NCBI GenBank assembly: GCA_001772615.1
Contig: MEUZ01000003.1
Coordinates: 248,001 to 312,000 of the forward strand
Origin: a candidate division WWE3 bacterium RIFCSPHIGHO2_01_FULL_40_23
GTDB taxonomy: Bacteria; Patescibacteria; WWE3; UBA101185; 2-01-FULL-41-18
Direction: 5' to 3'
Length of the DNA stretch: 64,000 nucleotides
Of the stretch, positions 1-8,093 are shown piece by piece (the stretch's first letter is position 1; the number at the start of each line of letters is the position of its first letter). The position numbers and the translations under genes were made by a program. Under the pieces are notes generated by a model. The model worked only from the letters and a program-made list of their open reading frames with translations. It made no database searches and was not told the origin of the DNA.

Positions 1-5
1 ATAAT
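1..5 (+). promoter_or_regulatory. partial -10 box before the response regulator
   Basis: The window opens with ATAAT, which would complete a TATAAT box if the preceding base is T. Nine bases separate it from the ATG at 15. With a usual start 6-8 nt past the -10, the mRNA would begin at or just before the start codon. No Shine-Dalgarno is present. The -35 lies outside the window, so this is tentative. Confidence 0.35.
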
Positions 6-14
6 CTCTCCCGT

Positions 15-698
15 ATGAGAGTACTGATTGTAGAAGATGAGCACAAGATAGCTCAAGCAATCAAAAAGGGCCTTGAGCAGGAAACATTCTCGGTAGATCT
101 TGCTTACAACGGAAATGATGCTTACGACTTGGCCGCAGCCGAAAGTTATGACGCGATTATTTTAGATCTCATGCTTCCCGGAATGAACGGCCTTGAAGTT
201 TGTAAAAAGCTTCGAGAAGAAAAAAATCACACTCCAATACTTATGCTTACTGCAAAAAGCGAACTGGAAGATAAGATAGCAGGTTTAAATACCGGGGCTG
301 ACGACTACCTTACAAAACCTTTTGCATTTGAAGAACTGCTTGCAAGGCTAAGGGCGCTTCTAAGACGCCCGCAAACAGCTTTAAAAAATGAGCTCATCTG
401 CGGCGACTTAACCCTTAATACCCAGACTTATAACGTTACCAGAAACAAAAAAACAATTAACCTATCCAAAAAGGAATATGCCCTCCTTGAATACCTGATG
501 AGAAATAAAGGCAGGGTGTTAACTAAAGATCAAATCATTTCCCATGTATGGGATTACAACTCAAACGTTCTTCTTAACACGGTGGAGCAATACATCGGCT
601 ACTTAAGAAAGAAAATAGACAGAAACTTCCCAAGTAAAAAGAGCCTGATACATACTGTGAGAGGGTTTGGTTATAAGATTTCGGAAGAAAATGTTTAA
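15..698 (+). CDS. OmpR/PhoB-family response regulator
   Basis: Transcription factor of a two-component system. The receiver domain covers about residues 1-115 with an acidic pocket near the N terminus (VEDE), phospho-acceptor Asp51 in LDLMLPG, a Thr/Ala switch near 79-80 and Lys101 in the TKPF motif. A winged-helix DNA-binding domain of OmpR type follows (about 125-224), ending in the typical HTVRGFGYK motif. The length of 227 aa is normal for the family. The ATG at 15 gives the canonical start MRVLIVED. It overlaps the histidine kinase by 8 nt, so the two are co-translated partners. The efflux operon directly downstream suggests that envelope stress or toxic compounds are the input; that link is inference. 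Confidence 0.95.
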   Translation: MRVLIVEDEHKIAQAIKKGLEQETFSVDLAYNGNDAYDLAAAESYDAIILDLMLPGMNGLEVCKKLREEKNHTPILMLTAKSELEDKIAGLNTGADDYLTKPFAFEELLARLRALLRRPQTALKNELICGDLTLNTQTYNVTRNKKTINLSKKEYALLEYLMRNKGRVLTKDQIISHVWDYNSNVLLNTVEQYIGYLRKKIDRNFPSKKSLIHTVRGFGYKISEENV

Positions 699-1716
699 AT
701 CAGCGCGAATAAAATTAACTCTTTGGTACCTGGCAATAATAATGCTCATTACTCTAGCGTTCAGTTCATTTGTGTATATTGGTGTTGACAGAGCAACGCG
801 CCACGCACTTGAAGGGCAAAGAAGAAGGTTTGAGAGGCGCTTCACCCAGCTGAACACACCCTTCGGATTTCCTCGCGGAACCCCAATGCTAGATGCGGAA
901 ACACTTGCAGAAATACGAAGCAGAACTTTAGCAACGCTTTTAGTAATTAATGGCGCAGTACTTATTATTTCGGCAACTTCAGGTTACTTCCTAGCCGGCA
1001 GAACCTTAAAACCCATTGAGGAGATGGTGGAGAGACAAAAAAGGTTTATATCGGATGCTGCCCATGAAATTAAAACTCCCCTAACCTCTATGAAAACGGG
1101 GCTTGAAGTAACATTAAGAAGCGAAAGCCTTACAGTAAAAGAAGCAAAAAAAGCGTTGGGAAGTGCAATTGAAGAAGTAGACAAATTGCACAAATTTACC
1201 GGCAAACTCTTAAAGCAAAGCAGATACCAAAATGGAAACAACGCTAAAAAAGAAACCGTTAATTTACAAGAAGTTCTAGCACATGTAGTAAAGAAACTAA
1301 AACCGCAGGCAGATAAAAGGGGTGAGGTTTTGGTTCTCACTGGAACGGATTTGAAAATAACGGGCGATAAAGATGAGTTGGAAGAGCTTTTCATAAACCT
1401 GATTGAAAACTCCATAAAATACAACAAGGCAAATAAACCGGTTACCATTTCTTTAAGTTCAGAAAAGAATTATGCGAAAGTCTCTATTGAAGATTTTGGA
1501 AAAGGGATACCCGAGGAAGATTTACCACATATTTTTGAACCATTTTACCGAGCGGATAAATCAAGAAAAGATTCCCAGCATGAAGGCTATGGGCTCGGTT
1601 TGACAATAGCTAAAGAAATAGTAGAAAGACATCATGGTGAAATCTTAGTTGTAAGTAAGAAAAATAATGGCGCTAAATTCACCGTAAAACTGCCTCTCAG
1701 TAATTTCTCAGTATAA
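691..1716 (+). CDS. sensor histidine kinase (HisKA/HATPase_c)
   Basis: Membrane sensor kinase of the pair. Two membrane segments (about residues 10-31 and 82-103) flank an extracellular loop of only about 50 residues that is rich in Arg. The dimerisation/phosphoacceptor helix carries His125 in DAAHEIKTPLTS. The ATPase domain shows the N box (NLIENSIKYNK), G1 box (DFGKGIPEED), F box (FEPFYR) and G2 box (GYGLGLTIAKE), so it should be catalytically competent. An in-frame start exists at 667, but I prefer the ATG at 691, which overlaps the regulator stop by 8 nt and begins MFKSARIKL just before the first membrane segment. The small sensor loop suggests sensing in or near the membrane. Confidence 0.93.
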   Translation: MFKSARIKLTLWYLAIIMLITLAFSSFVYIGVDRATRHALEGQRRRFERRFTQLNTPFGFPRGTPMLDAETLAEIRSRTLATLLVINGAVLIISATSGYFLAGRTLKPIEEMVERQKRFISDAAHEIKTPLTSMKTGLEVTLRSESLTVKEAKKALGSAIEEVDKLHKFTGKLLKQSRYQNGNNAKKETVNLQEVLAHVVKKLKPQADKRGEVLVLTGTDLKITGDKDELEELFINLIENSIKYNKANKPVTISLSSEKNYAKVSIEDFGKGIPEEDLPHIFEPFYRADKSRKDSQHEGYGLGLTIAKEIVERHHGEILVVSKKNNGAKFTVKLPLSNFSV

Positions 1717-1734
1717 TTTTTTAGTTTTTAAGCC

Positions 1735-2958
1735 GTGGAAAAAATAGTAAACTTTCTAAAAAAGCATAAACTCCTTACTGCTACTCTCTTAATTGCGTTA
1801 GCTATTTTTGCAGGTAGAAAACTTCTTAGCCGAGGGAGCGAAACTAAAAAAGAGGAGCAAACCATAACGGCGAAGGTAGGAAAGGGGAATGTTACCTCAA
1901 GCATAAGTGCCTCAGGCAAGGTAGCAACCGCCAACTACTTATCCGTCACAACAAGCGTAAATGGGATAGTTAGGGAGGTTTTTGTGAAAGAGGGAGATGA
2001 TGTAGAAACCGGACAAAAAATAATGGAGTTAACCTTAGACTCTGAAGGAGAGAGAAGCAGGATAAGCTCATATAACACTTATCTTCAAACCCTCCACTCT
2101 TTGCATACCGCGGAAAAATCTTTAGTTACTCTTGAAGCTAACGTCTTTAAAGAAGAGGAAGATTTTGAAGATGTTCAGGAAACCACGTCGTACCAAACAA
2201 GTGCTGAAAGAGTTGCTTTTAAAACTGCCGAAGCGGAACACCTGACGGCAAAAAACAACCTGGAACTTAAAAAAGAAGAAATTCAAAGATTAAAGGTTTC
2301 TTTAAGCGGGGCCTGGCTTGATTACCAGCTCCAATCCCCCGTTATAACTGCTCCCACCAACGGTGTGATTGCAAGCGTTCTTGCGGTCGACGGAGCAAAG
2401 ATAGAAAACTCGGTGTCGGAAAGATCAACTCAGACTGTAGCCGCTATTAAAAAACCCGGCGCTCCCATTGCCACCTTAAATGTGGGTGAAATTGACATCA
2501 ACAATGTGAAGGTGGGTCAGAAGGTTAACTTAACTCTTAACAGCATTTCGGGAAAGGTCTTGGTTGGAGCTGTCGCGGGAATAGATAAGATAGGAACTTC
2601 GGAAAGCGGCGTTTCAAATTACCCGGTAACCGTAAAATTTGACAAGGAATCTGATCTGGTCCTTCCAAACATGACAGTAACAGCCGAGATAGTGAAGGAT
2701 GAAAAACAAGGTGTTTTGTATGTTCCCACAGCATCAATTCAGGTGAGAAGAGGCAAAAGCACCGTAAACGTAATGCGAAACGGGCAAAGAGAGGAAGTTG
2801 AAGTTCAAACCGGAATATCCGACGCAGATAACACGGAGATTATTTCGGGTCTTTCGGAGGGAGAAGAGGTTGTAGTTAATACTTTGCCCACCGAAGGCTT
2901 TACAAGCGGGCAGAATCAAGGCCAGTTTAGAGGCGGTGGAGGATTTAGAGGTTTTTAA
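1735..2958 (+). CDS. macA: MacA-like periplasmic adaptor (HlyD/RND-MFP family)
   Basis: Adaptor subunit of a tripartite-type efflux system. A single N-terminal membrane anchor (about residues 13-31) is followed by the first half of a biotinyl-lipoyl-like domain, a helical hairpin with many charged residues (about 105-190), the second lipoyl half (about 195-240, TAPTNGVIASV) and beta-barrel/membrane-proximal domains (VPTASIQVRRGKSTV, GISDADNTEIISGLSEGEEVV). The C-terminal tail is Gly/Gln/Phe-rich. The length of 407 aa fits MacA. The start is a GTG 18 nt after the kinase stop, with no Shine-Dalgarno visible. The next two genes encode the matching ABC ATPase and permease. If the cell has a single membrane, the adaptor would act outside it rather than in a true periplasm. 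Confidence 0.88.
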   Translation: MEKIVNFLKKHKLLTATLLIALAIFAGRKLLSRGSETKKEEQTITAKVGKGNVTSSISASGKVATANYLSVTTSVNGIVREVFVKEGDDVETGQKIMELTLDSEGERSRISSYNTYLQTLHSLHTAEKSLVTLEANVFKEEEDFEDVQETTSYQTSAERVAFKTAEAEHLTAKNNLELKKEEIQRLKVSLSGAWLDYQLQSPVITAPTNGVIASVLAVDGAKIENSVSERSTQTVAAIKKPGAPIATLNVGEIDINNVKVGQKVNLTLNSISGKVLVGAVAGIDKIGTSESGVSNYPVTVKFDKESDLVLPNMTVTAEIVKDEKQGVLYVPTASIQVRRGKSTVNVMRNGQREEVEVQTGISDADNTEIISGLSEGEEVVVNTLPTEGFTSGQNQGQFRGGGGFRGF

Positions 2959-2964
2959 AAGCCT

Positions 2965-3642
2965 ATGCTTGAAGCCAGAAACATCTCAAAAATTTATGAA
3001 AACGGAGGGGTAAGAACAGAAGCACTTTCCGATATTTCCTTTAAAGTGGAGAAAGGTGAGTTTATTGCCATTATCGGCCCTTCGGGGTCGGGAAAATCAA
3101 CATTAATGCATATTCTCGGAGCTTTAGATCTTCCTACATCCGGAAAATACATTTTAAACGGGAGAAATGTTGAAGCTACAAGTGATGACGTTCTCGCTGA
3201 AATCAGGAATAAGGAAATAGGATTTATCTTTCAGTCTTTTAACCTTTTACCAAGAATGTCGGCGCTGAAGAATGTTTTATTACCTATGGCATACGCTGGC
3301 GTTCCGAAAAATCAAAGACTAGCTAAAGCCAAGGAAGTATTAAAAGTAGTCGGGCTTGAGGATAAAATGGAGAATGCCCCAAACCAGCTTTCCGGAGGTC
3401 AAAAACAGCGGGTTGCCATCGCGCGCGCTCTTACCATGGAACCAAGCATTTTGCTCGCCGACGAACCAACCGGGAATTTACCTAGTCATCAAAGTGATGA
3501 GATAATAGATGTCTTTGAGGGGCTTAACAAAAAAGGCCATACAATTGTGATAATTACCCACAACGAATCCATAGCAAAAAAGACTAAAAGGATAATAACC
3601 CTTGTTGACGGAAAAATAGTTTCCGATGAGCCTAACATATGA
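2965..3642 (+). CDS. MacB/LolD-type ABC transporter ATP-binding protein
   Basis: Nucleotide-binding subunit that powers the FtsX-fold permease encoded next. Walker A is GPSGSGKST (residues 38-46), the Q-loop lies in FIFQSFNLLP, the signature is LSGGQKQR and Walker B is ILLADEPT with the catalytic Glu; a switch His is present in VIITHNES. The 225-aa length is typical. One oddity: after DEPTGNL the D-loop reads PSHQSDE, so the normally conserved Asp (GNLD) is Pro173, encoded by CCT at 3481-3483. The gene starts 6 nt after macA and its stop overlaps the permease start (ATGA). In MacB itself ATPase and permease are fused; here they are separate, as in many Gram-positive bacteria. Confidence 0.93.
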   Translation: MLEARNISKIYENGGVRTEALSDISFKVEKGEFIAIIGPSGSGKSTLMHILGALDLPTSGKYILNGRNVEATSDDVLAEIRNKEIGFIFQSFNLLPRMSALKNVLLPMAYAGVPKNQRLAKAKEVLKVVGLEDKMENAPNQLSGGQKQRVAIARALTMEPSILLADEPTGNLPSHQSDEIIDVFEGLNKKGHTIVIITHNESIAKKTKRIITLVDGKIVSDEPNI

Positions 3643-4850
3643 CTTTGATAGAAATTTTTGAAGAAAGCATAAGCGTATTAAGAACCAATAAAATGAGAAC
3701 GGCTCTCTCTACGCTTGGAATCATTATCGGGATCGGCTCTGTAATTACGCTTATGACTTTGGGGCAAGCCAGCCAGCAAAGTGTTAGATCCCGAATCCAA
3801 TCTTTAGGGGCAAATCTTCTAACGGTGCGTCCCGGTTCTTCCCAGCAAGGATTTTTATTCGGAGGCCAGGGAAGCAACACCACATTAAGATATGAGGATG
3901 CATTAGCAATTCAAAACTCACAAAGAGTAAATACAATTGACAGCGTTGCCGCCGAATATTCCTCAAGGACACAGATTTCTAGTGATAAAGGTAACACAAA
4001 CGCTTCAGTAGCGGGAATTGCGGGAAATTATTTTGAATTAAGAAATATTACTTTAAGTGTCGGTTCTGAAATCACGGAAGAACATAACCAGATCACGGCA
4101 AAAACCGCAGTCCTTGGGCCGGAAATTTCAACTGAGTTATTCGGAGAGGGAGTTAATCCAGTTGGGGAAACCATTAACATTAACGGACAAGCGTTTTCTG
4201 TAATAGGCGTCACAAAATCCAAAGGAGGAAACCTGGATGACATGATTTTTGTCCCTTTGCAAACTGCGCAGAAAATCCTTTTTGGGGTTTCACACGTGAG
4301 CACAGTATACGTAGGAGCAAAGAGTGAAGATGGGATGGAAGCCGCCCGAAACCAGTTGGGCTACCTGCTTTTGGAAAGGCACAGGAAGACTAGCCCCGAG
4401 GAAGCCGACTTTTCCATCTTCTCCCAGGAGGACCTTCTTGAAACCGCAAGTGAGGTAACGGCAACCTTTACAGCTCTTTTAACGGGAATTGCGGCCATCT
4501 CCTTGATTGTTGGGGGAATTGGAATTATGAATATAATGCTTGTTACCGTAACTGAAAGGACTACAGAGATAGGCCTACGAAAAGCTCTTGGGGCAAAGCG
4601 GAAAACCATTATCACGCAATTTTTAATGGAATCTGTGGTTTTAACAATAAGTGGGGGAATTATCGGAGTGTCATTGGGGCTTATCGCGTCACACTTTTTA
4701 ACCAAACGCTTTTCACTTCCTTCCATAATCTCCTGGGAGTCCGTTGGTCTTGCCGTAATTGTGTCATCTGTTATTGGAATAGTTTTTGGGTTGTACCCGG
4801 CTTACAAAGCCTCCAAACTCCAGCCTATTGAGGCCTTAAGATACGAGTAA
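3639..4850 (+). CDS. MacB-like permease (FtsX/MacB_PCD fold)
   Basis: Membrane subunit of the exporter. The architecture is an N-terminal transmembrane helix (about residues 18-42, with the family motif RTALSTLGIIIGI), a large extracytoplasmic MacB_PCD domain (about 45-270) and three C-terminal helices with the FtsX motif GGIGIMNIMLVTVTERTTEIG and an ending like LYPAYKASKLQPIEALRYE. At 403 aa it is of normal length for the split form. Its ATG overlaps the ATPase stop by 4 nt (translational coupling). MacB-type systems act as mechanotransmitters that expel peptides or antibiotics rather than classic substrate-translocating pumps; the substrate here is unknown. Confidence 0.92.
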   Translation: MTLIEIFEESISVLRTNKMRTALSTLGIIIGIGSVITLMTLGQASQQSVRSRIQSLGANLLTVRPGSSQQGFLFGGQGSNTTLRYEDALAIQNSQRVNTIDSVAAEYSSRTQISSDKGNTNASVAGIAGNYFELRNITLSVGSEITEEHNQITAKTAVLGPEISTELFGEGVNPVGETININGQAFSVIGVTKSKGGNLDDMIFVPLQTAQKILFGVSHVSTVYVGAKSEDGMEAARNQLGYLLLERHRKTSPEEADFSIFSQEDLLETASEVTATFTALLTGIAAISLIVGGIGIMNIMLVTVTERTTEIGLRKALGAKRKTIITQFLMESVVLTISGGIIGVSLGLIASHFLTKRFSLPSIISWESVGLAVIVSSVIGIVFGLYPAYKASKLQPIEALRYE

Positions 4851-4868
4851 GGTCAATCGGCAATTTGG

Positions 4869-4874
4869 TATAAT
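4869..4874 (+). promoter_or_regulatory. -10 box TATAAT
   Basis: A perfect TATAAT lies 14 nt before the ATG at 4889. A transcript starting 6-8 nt downstream would have a leader of about 8 nt and no Shine-Dalgarno. No convincing -35 is seen. It separates the next gene from the efflux operon. Confidence 0.55.
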
Positions 4875-4888
4875 AAGTTAGTTAGTAT

Positions 4889-5731
4889 ATGAACCAGAAA
4901 TACATAGTTGTAGTTGTAATCACTTTAATTTTACTTGGAGGGGTTGGCGGGTGGTTTCTTCTTAATAGTGAAAAGCCTCTAAAAGAGAAACTCCAAATAA
5001 CTTCAACTCAAACACCCACGCCTGAAGTTTCAGTAATGGAAAAGCCTGATGAAGAAAGTGCTAATAAAGCAAGTAAAATTGTTATTCCAAAGGCCGACAG
5101 TCTAAACTATGATCCTGTAATTAATCCATCTGATTTTGTTTCAAAAGTAGACAATAAATATTTTTCCCTTGAGCCCGGAAAAACACTTGTTTACGAAGGT
5201 GTAGAGGATGGTGAGCCGGTTAGACAAGAGGTTACTGTAACAAATGAAGCAAAAGAAATTCTTGGCGTAAAGGTCGTTGTCGTTAGAGATAAAGTCTTTA
5301 TAGATAGCGAGCTTGCTGAAGACACAAAGGACTGGTACGCACAGGACAAGGATGGAAATGTATGGTATTTCGGGGAAGACACGGCGGAATATGATGAAGG
5401 TAAAGTTGTCAGTAGAGCAGGATCCTGGGAGGCGGGTGTTAAAGGAGCAAAACCCGGAGTGATAATGACGGTTGATCCGAAGGTCGGTGACTCGTGGAGA
5501 CAGGAATATTTTAAAGGCGAAGCTGAAGATGCTGCTGAAGTACTTTCCGTTAATGAGACTGTTAAAGTTAAAGCGGGGACTTTTAAAAACTGTGTAAAAA
5601 CCAAAGACTGGAATGCCCTTGAACCTAACATTTCTGAAAATAAATATTACTGCGCGGGAAACGTTGTGTTATCAGTAGGAGTTCAGGGAAGCTCTGATAA
5701 AGTTGAACTCGTCACCTCCTCAATAAAATAA
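4889..5731 (+). CDS. membrane-anchored extracytoplasmic protein of unknown function
   Basis: Not recognised with confidence. An N-terminal uncleaved signal/anchor (about residues 5-25) is followed by a Thr/Pro/Ser-rich linker and a beta-rich domain of about 190 residues. That domain contains the stretches FSLEPGKTLVYEG, DWYAQDKDGNVWYFGED, VKVKAGTFKNCVKTKDW and NKYYCAGNVVLSVGV. The pattern of a polypeptide with aromatic-Gly strands, a TFKNC motif and a late YYC motif resembles secreted domains of unknown function found widely in bacteria. The two cysteines (in FKNC and YYC) could form a disulfide. The gene stands alone with its own -10 box. Its neighbours (efflux operon, CCA enzyme) give no functional clue. 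Confidence 0.8.
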   Translation: MNQKYIVVVVITLILLGGVGGWFLLNSEKPLKEKLQITSTQTPTPEVSVMEKPDEESANKASKIVIPKADSLNYDPVINPSDFVSKVDNKYFSLEPGKTLVYEGVEDGEPVRQEVTVTNEAKEILGVKVVVVRDKVFIDSELAEDTKDWYAQDKDGNVWYFGEDTAEYDEGKVVSRAGSWEAGVKGAKPGVIMTVDPKVGDSWRQEYFKGEAEDAAEVLSVNETVKVKAGTFKNCVKTKDWNALEPNISENKYYCAGNVVLSVGVQGSSDKVELVTSSIK

Positions 5732-5768
5732 TCTTCTAGATTCCCGCTTTCCGCCGCCTAAAATCGGA

Positions 5769-5774
5769 TATAAT
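5769..5774 (+). promoter_or_regulatory. -10 box TATAAT for the CCA enzyme gene
   Basis: A perfect TATAAT sits 50 nt before the ATG at 5825. Unlike many genes here this one would have a leader of about 45 nt, and a purine-rich GAGAAGGG precedes the start as a ribosome binding site. No clear -35 is seen. Confidence 0.5.
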
Positions 5775-5824
5775 ATCAGTATTGCAACTAACTGGTTTAA
5801 TATTAACCTGCAGAGAAGGGTAGT

Positions 5825-7663
5825 ATGGTTCAAATATTAACTCCGGAAGACATCAGATTCGAAGGTATGGAACCTAATCCAAAAGTTTTAACTCCCGAAG
5901 ACGAAAAAGAGGCAAAACCAGATAAGGTTTATTCAGTTACAAAAAGATATGGGGAGGTTGTTTCCACCTTAACACCCGGTTTTGAAAAAAACGTTAAAAA
6001 ATATGAAGGCGTGTACGAAGTGCAGGTTCCCAATGAAATAACTGATGTTTGCAGAGAAATACACTCGTTAGGCGGTAGAGCCCTTTTAGTTGGAGGGAGC
6101 ATAAGAGATGCTGTTATATCAAAGGAGATAGAGGAAATGGATTTAGAGCCAAAGGATTTTGACATAGAAGTTTATGGGCTGTCTCCTGAACAACTGCAGT
6201 TAATACTTATTACAAAATTCGGGAAAGAAAATTTAAATTTGGTTGGGGAATCTTTTAAAGTCTTGAAAGTAAAAATAGCGGGATGGGAGAAGCCTTTAGA
6301 CTTTAGCATTCCGCGTCGAGATTCCAAAGTCGCAGCAGGGCATACGGGGTTCTTAATTGAAGGGGATCCGACCATGACCATAGACGAGGCTTCATTGAGG
6401 CGGGATCTGACAATCAATTCGGTAGCTTACGATCCGTTAACCCAAACATTATATGATGCTTACGGAGGTGTTGAGGACATAAGAAATAGGACCATAGAAG
6501 TTACCGACATTAACGCATTTCAGGAAGATCCCCTAAGAGTTATGCGCGTAATGCAGTTTGCCGCAAGGTTTGAGTTTAAGGTTTCGGATAGAACTAACGA
6601 AATCTGTAAAACGATGGTAGAAAGGGGAGATTTAAACCAACTTACCAGAGAAAGAATTTCGGAGGAAGTCACTAAGCTGCTAACTAAAGGTATTAGACCT
6701 TCAATTGGTTTAGAGGCTGCAAGAGAAATCGGGTTAGTTGAAAAGTACTGGCCGGAATTGCACGCTTTAACCGGGGTACTCCAAGAGGAAAAATGGCATC
6801 CCGAAGGAGATGTGTGGACACACACATTACAGGTAGTTGATGCGGCGGCTGAAATTGCTGACAGAGAAATAAAAGCAGGCAGGCTTAAAGAGGAGGAAAA
6901 ACTAACTTTAGAATTAGCAGCTTTATGCCATGATTTTGGAAAACCTTCCACCACTAAGTTTATTGACGGAGCCTACAGAGCTCATGGTCACGAACCAGCA
7001 GGAGTAGAACCGGCAAGAAAGTTTATTGAGAGAATATTTGGTGACCCTAAAGCAAAAGGTATAACAGAGCTCACCAGAAAGGTTCTCCCTTTAGTTGCGG
7101 AACATCTTAAACCGATCGATCTTTGTGAAAATGAGGTTAAAAAAGGTATTAATCAGACCGCAGCTATAAAAGGGCTTGCCAGAAGGCTTGGTGAAGGCAG
7201 CAAAAAGGCCTATCCGGATGGAGGTAATACAAACATTTATATGCTCGCATTAGTTGCCGAAGCTGATCAGAGAGGAAGAAACAGAGAAGGAGGCGCACCC
7301 TTAGAAAGAGGCCAGGTCCCAAACCTAGAGGAATGGCAAAGCTGGATTCTAAATAGAGCAGAAGAGCTGCAAGTTGAAGAAAAAGGACAAGACAGACTTA
7401 TTACCGGTGACATGCTGTTAAAGGAATTAAATTTACCAACCGGAGATATATCCATTGGACTCACTCTGGAAGCAGTGTATGCCGATCAAATTGATGGGGT
7501 TGTGAATACTGTTGAAGAAGCGCTTAAAGCGGGAAGAGCTTACTATGAAAAGTTTAAGGCTAAAGTTGCCAAAGAATCCGAAAACCAAAATAAGGACCCA
7601 AGACTAATTTGGTCGGAGGTTAGAAGGCTTGAAGACCCCCGCACCTACCTAGAAAGTAATTAA
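5825..7663 (+). CDS. cca: CCA tRNA nucleotidyltransferase with HD domain
   Basis: Adds or repairs the 3' CCA of tRNAs without a nucleic-acid template. The class II nucleotidyltransferase head begins near residue 80 with GGSIRD, followed by the catalytic carboxylates Asp111 and Asp113 (DFDIEVYG), the RRDLTINSVAYD region, and the EDPLRVMRVMQFAARFEF motif of the neck domain. An HD phosphohydrolase domain follows with HTLQ and His369-Asp370 (LCHDFGKPS). The HD part is associated with phosphatase or cyclic phosphodiesterase activity in E. coli CCA. At 612 aa it is longer than usual, with about 75 extra N-terminal residues lacking a known domain and a C-terminal extension. The gene is monocistronic. 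Some family members are poly(A) polymerases; the HD domain favours CCA. Confidence 0.9.
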   Translation: MVQILTPEDIRFEGMEPNPKVLTPEDEKEAKPDKVYSVTKRYGEVVSTLTPGFEKNVKKYEGVYEVQVPNEITDVCREIHSLGGRALLVGGSIRDAVISKEIEEMDLEPKDFDIEVYGLSPEQLQLILITKFGKENLNLVGESFKVLKVKIAGWEKPLDFSIPRRDSKVAAGHTGFLIEGDPTMTIDEASLRRDLTINSVAYDPLTQTLYDAYGGVEDIRNRTIEVTDINAFQEDPLRVMRVMQFAARFEFKVSDRTNEICKTMVERGDLNQLTRERISEEVTKLLTKGIRPSIGLEAAREIGLVEKYWPELHALTGVLQEEKWHPEGDVWTHTLQVVDAAAEIADREIKAGRLKEEEKLTLELAALCHDFGKPSTTKFIDGAYRAHGHEPAGVEPARKFIERIFGDPKAKGITELTRKVLPLVAEHLKPIDLCENEVKKGINQTAAIKGLARRLGEGSKKAYPDGGNTNIYMLALVAEADQRGRNREGGAPLERGQVPNLEEWQSWILNRAEELQVEEKGQDRLITGDMLLKELNLPTGDISIGLTLEAVYADQIDGVVNTVEEALKAGRAYYEKFKAKVAKESENQNKDPRLIWSEVRRLEDPRTYLESN

Positions 7664-7692
7664 ATGAAGGTCAGAATTTCATCATTTTCTTT

Positions 7693-7720
7693 TTGATTCT
7701 GCGTGTGGTACACATATAGC
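7693..7720 (+). promoter_or_regulatory. sigma70-like promoter of the 87-aa gene
   Basis: TTGATT (7693-7698) and TATAGC (7715-7720) are spaced by 16 nt, upstream of an AAGGAG ribosome binding site and the ATG at 7745. The match is moderate. Confidence 0.4.
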
Positions 7721-7744
7721 TATTCCAAGAAAAAGGAGCGGGAC

Positions 7745-8008
7745 ATGGTCCAATACAACCTGCATATACACTTAAGACATGTAAACCAGGAAGTCCACCT
7801 TCTAAAGATCAGACAGTACCTGATGGATAAGAGTACCCCCATTGAAGATCTTTATGGATCCTGGTTCAAGGTTAGGTTTTCCAGCGAGGGCGAAGTTACA
7901 GATTTCATAGCTTTCCTAAAAACCCTAGAGGGAGGCAATAGAACACACATTTCAGTACGCGCATACCACGGGACCAGAAAAGTTGATGAAATGTCACACT
8001 CGCTCTAA
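7745..8008 (+). CDS. small orphan protein, 87 aa, autonomous unit
   Basis: Not recognised. The soluble 87-residue protein begins MVQYNLHIHLRHVNQEV and has alternating beta and alpha segments (IHLRHV; VHLLKIRQYLMD; SWFKVRFSS; VTDFIAFLKTL; HISVRAYHG). That pattern is compatible with a small ferredoxin-like alpha/beta sandwich. I chose the ATG at 7745 because an AAGGAG lies 7 nt upstream; the in-frame ATG at 7703 lies inside the presumed promoter. Codons favour C-ending forms (AAC, TAC, ATC, ACC) more than the neighbouring large genes do, a sign of high expression. It has its own promoter and a strong terminator, so it is transcribed alone. Confidence 0.8.
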   Translation: MVQYNLHIHLRHVNQEVHLLKIRQYLMDKSTPIEDLYGSWFKVRFSSEGEVTDFIAFLKTLEGGNRTHISVRAYHGTRKVDEMSHSL

Positions 8009-8025
8009 GACCGAACAGAACAACA

Positions 8026-8059
8026 GGCCTCTTAAGAGACTTAAGAGGCCGTTCGTTTT
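8026..8059 (+). terminator. Rho-independent terminator
   Basis: A perfect 11-bp stem (GGCCTCTTAAG / CTTAAGAGGCC) with an AGA loop spans 8026-8050. It is extended by CGAAC (8012-8016) pairing with GTTCG (8051-8055) and is followed by TTTT. It ends the 87-aa gene. Confidence 0.85.
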
Positions 8060-8093
8060 GCTATCCTTAATCGTAGGTGTAATCTATCCTTGA

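Noticed and set aside
667..690. Upstream in-frame start for the histidine kinase
   Set aside because: The added eight residues are basic and lie inside the regulator's last codons; the ATG at 691 with 8-nt overlap gives a normal kinase N terminus.
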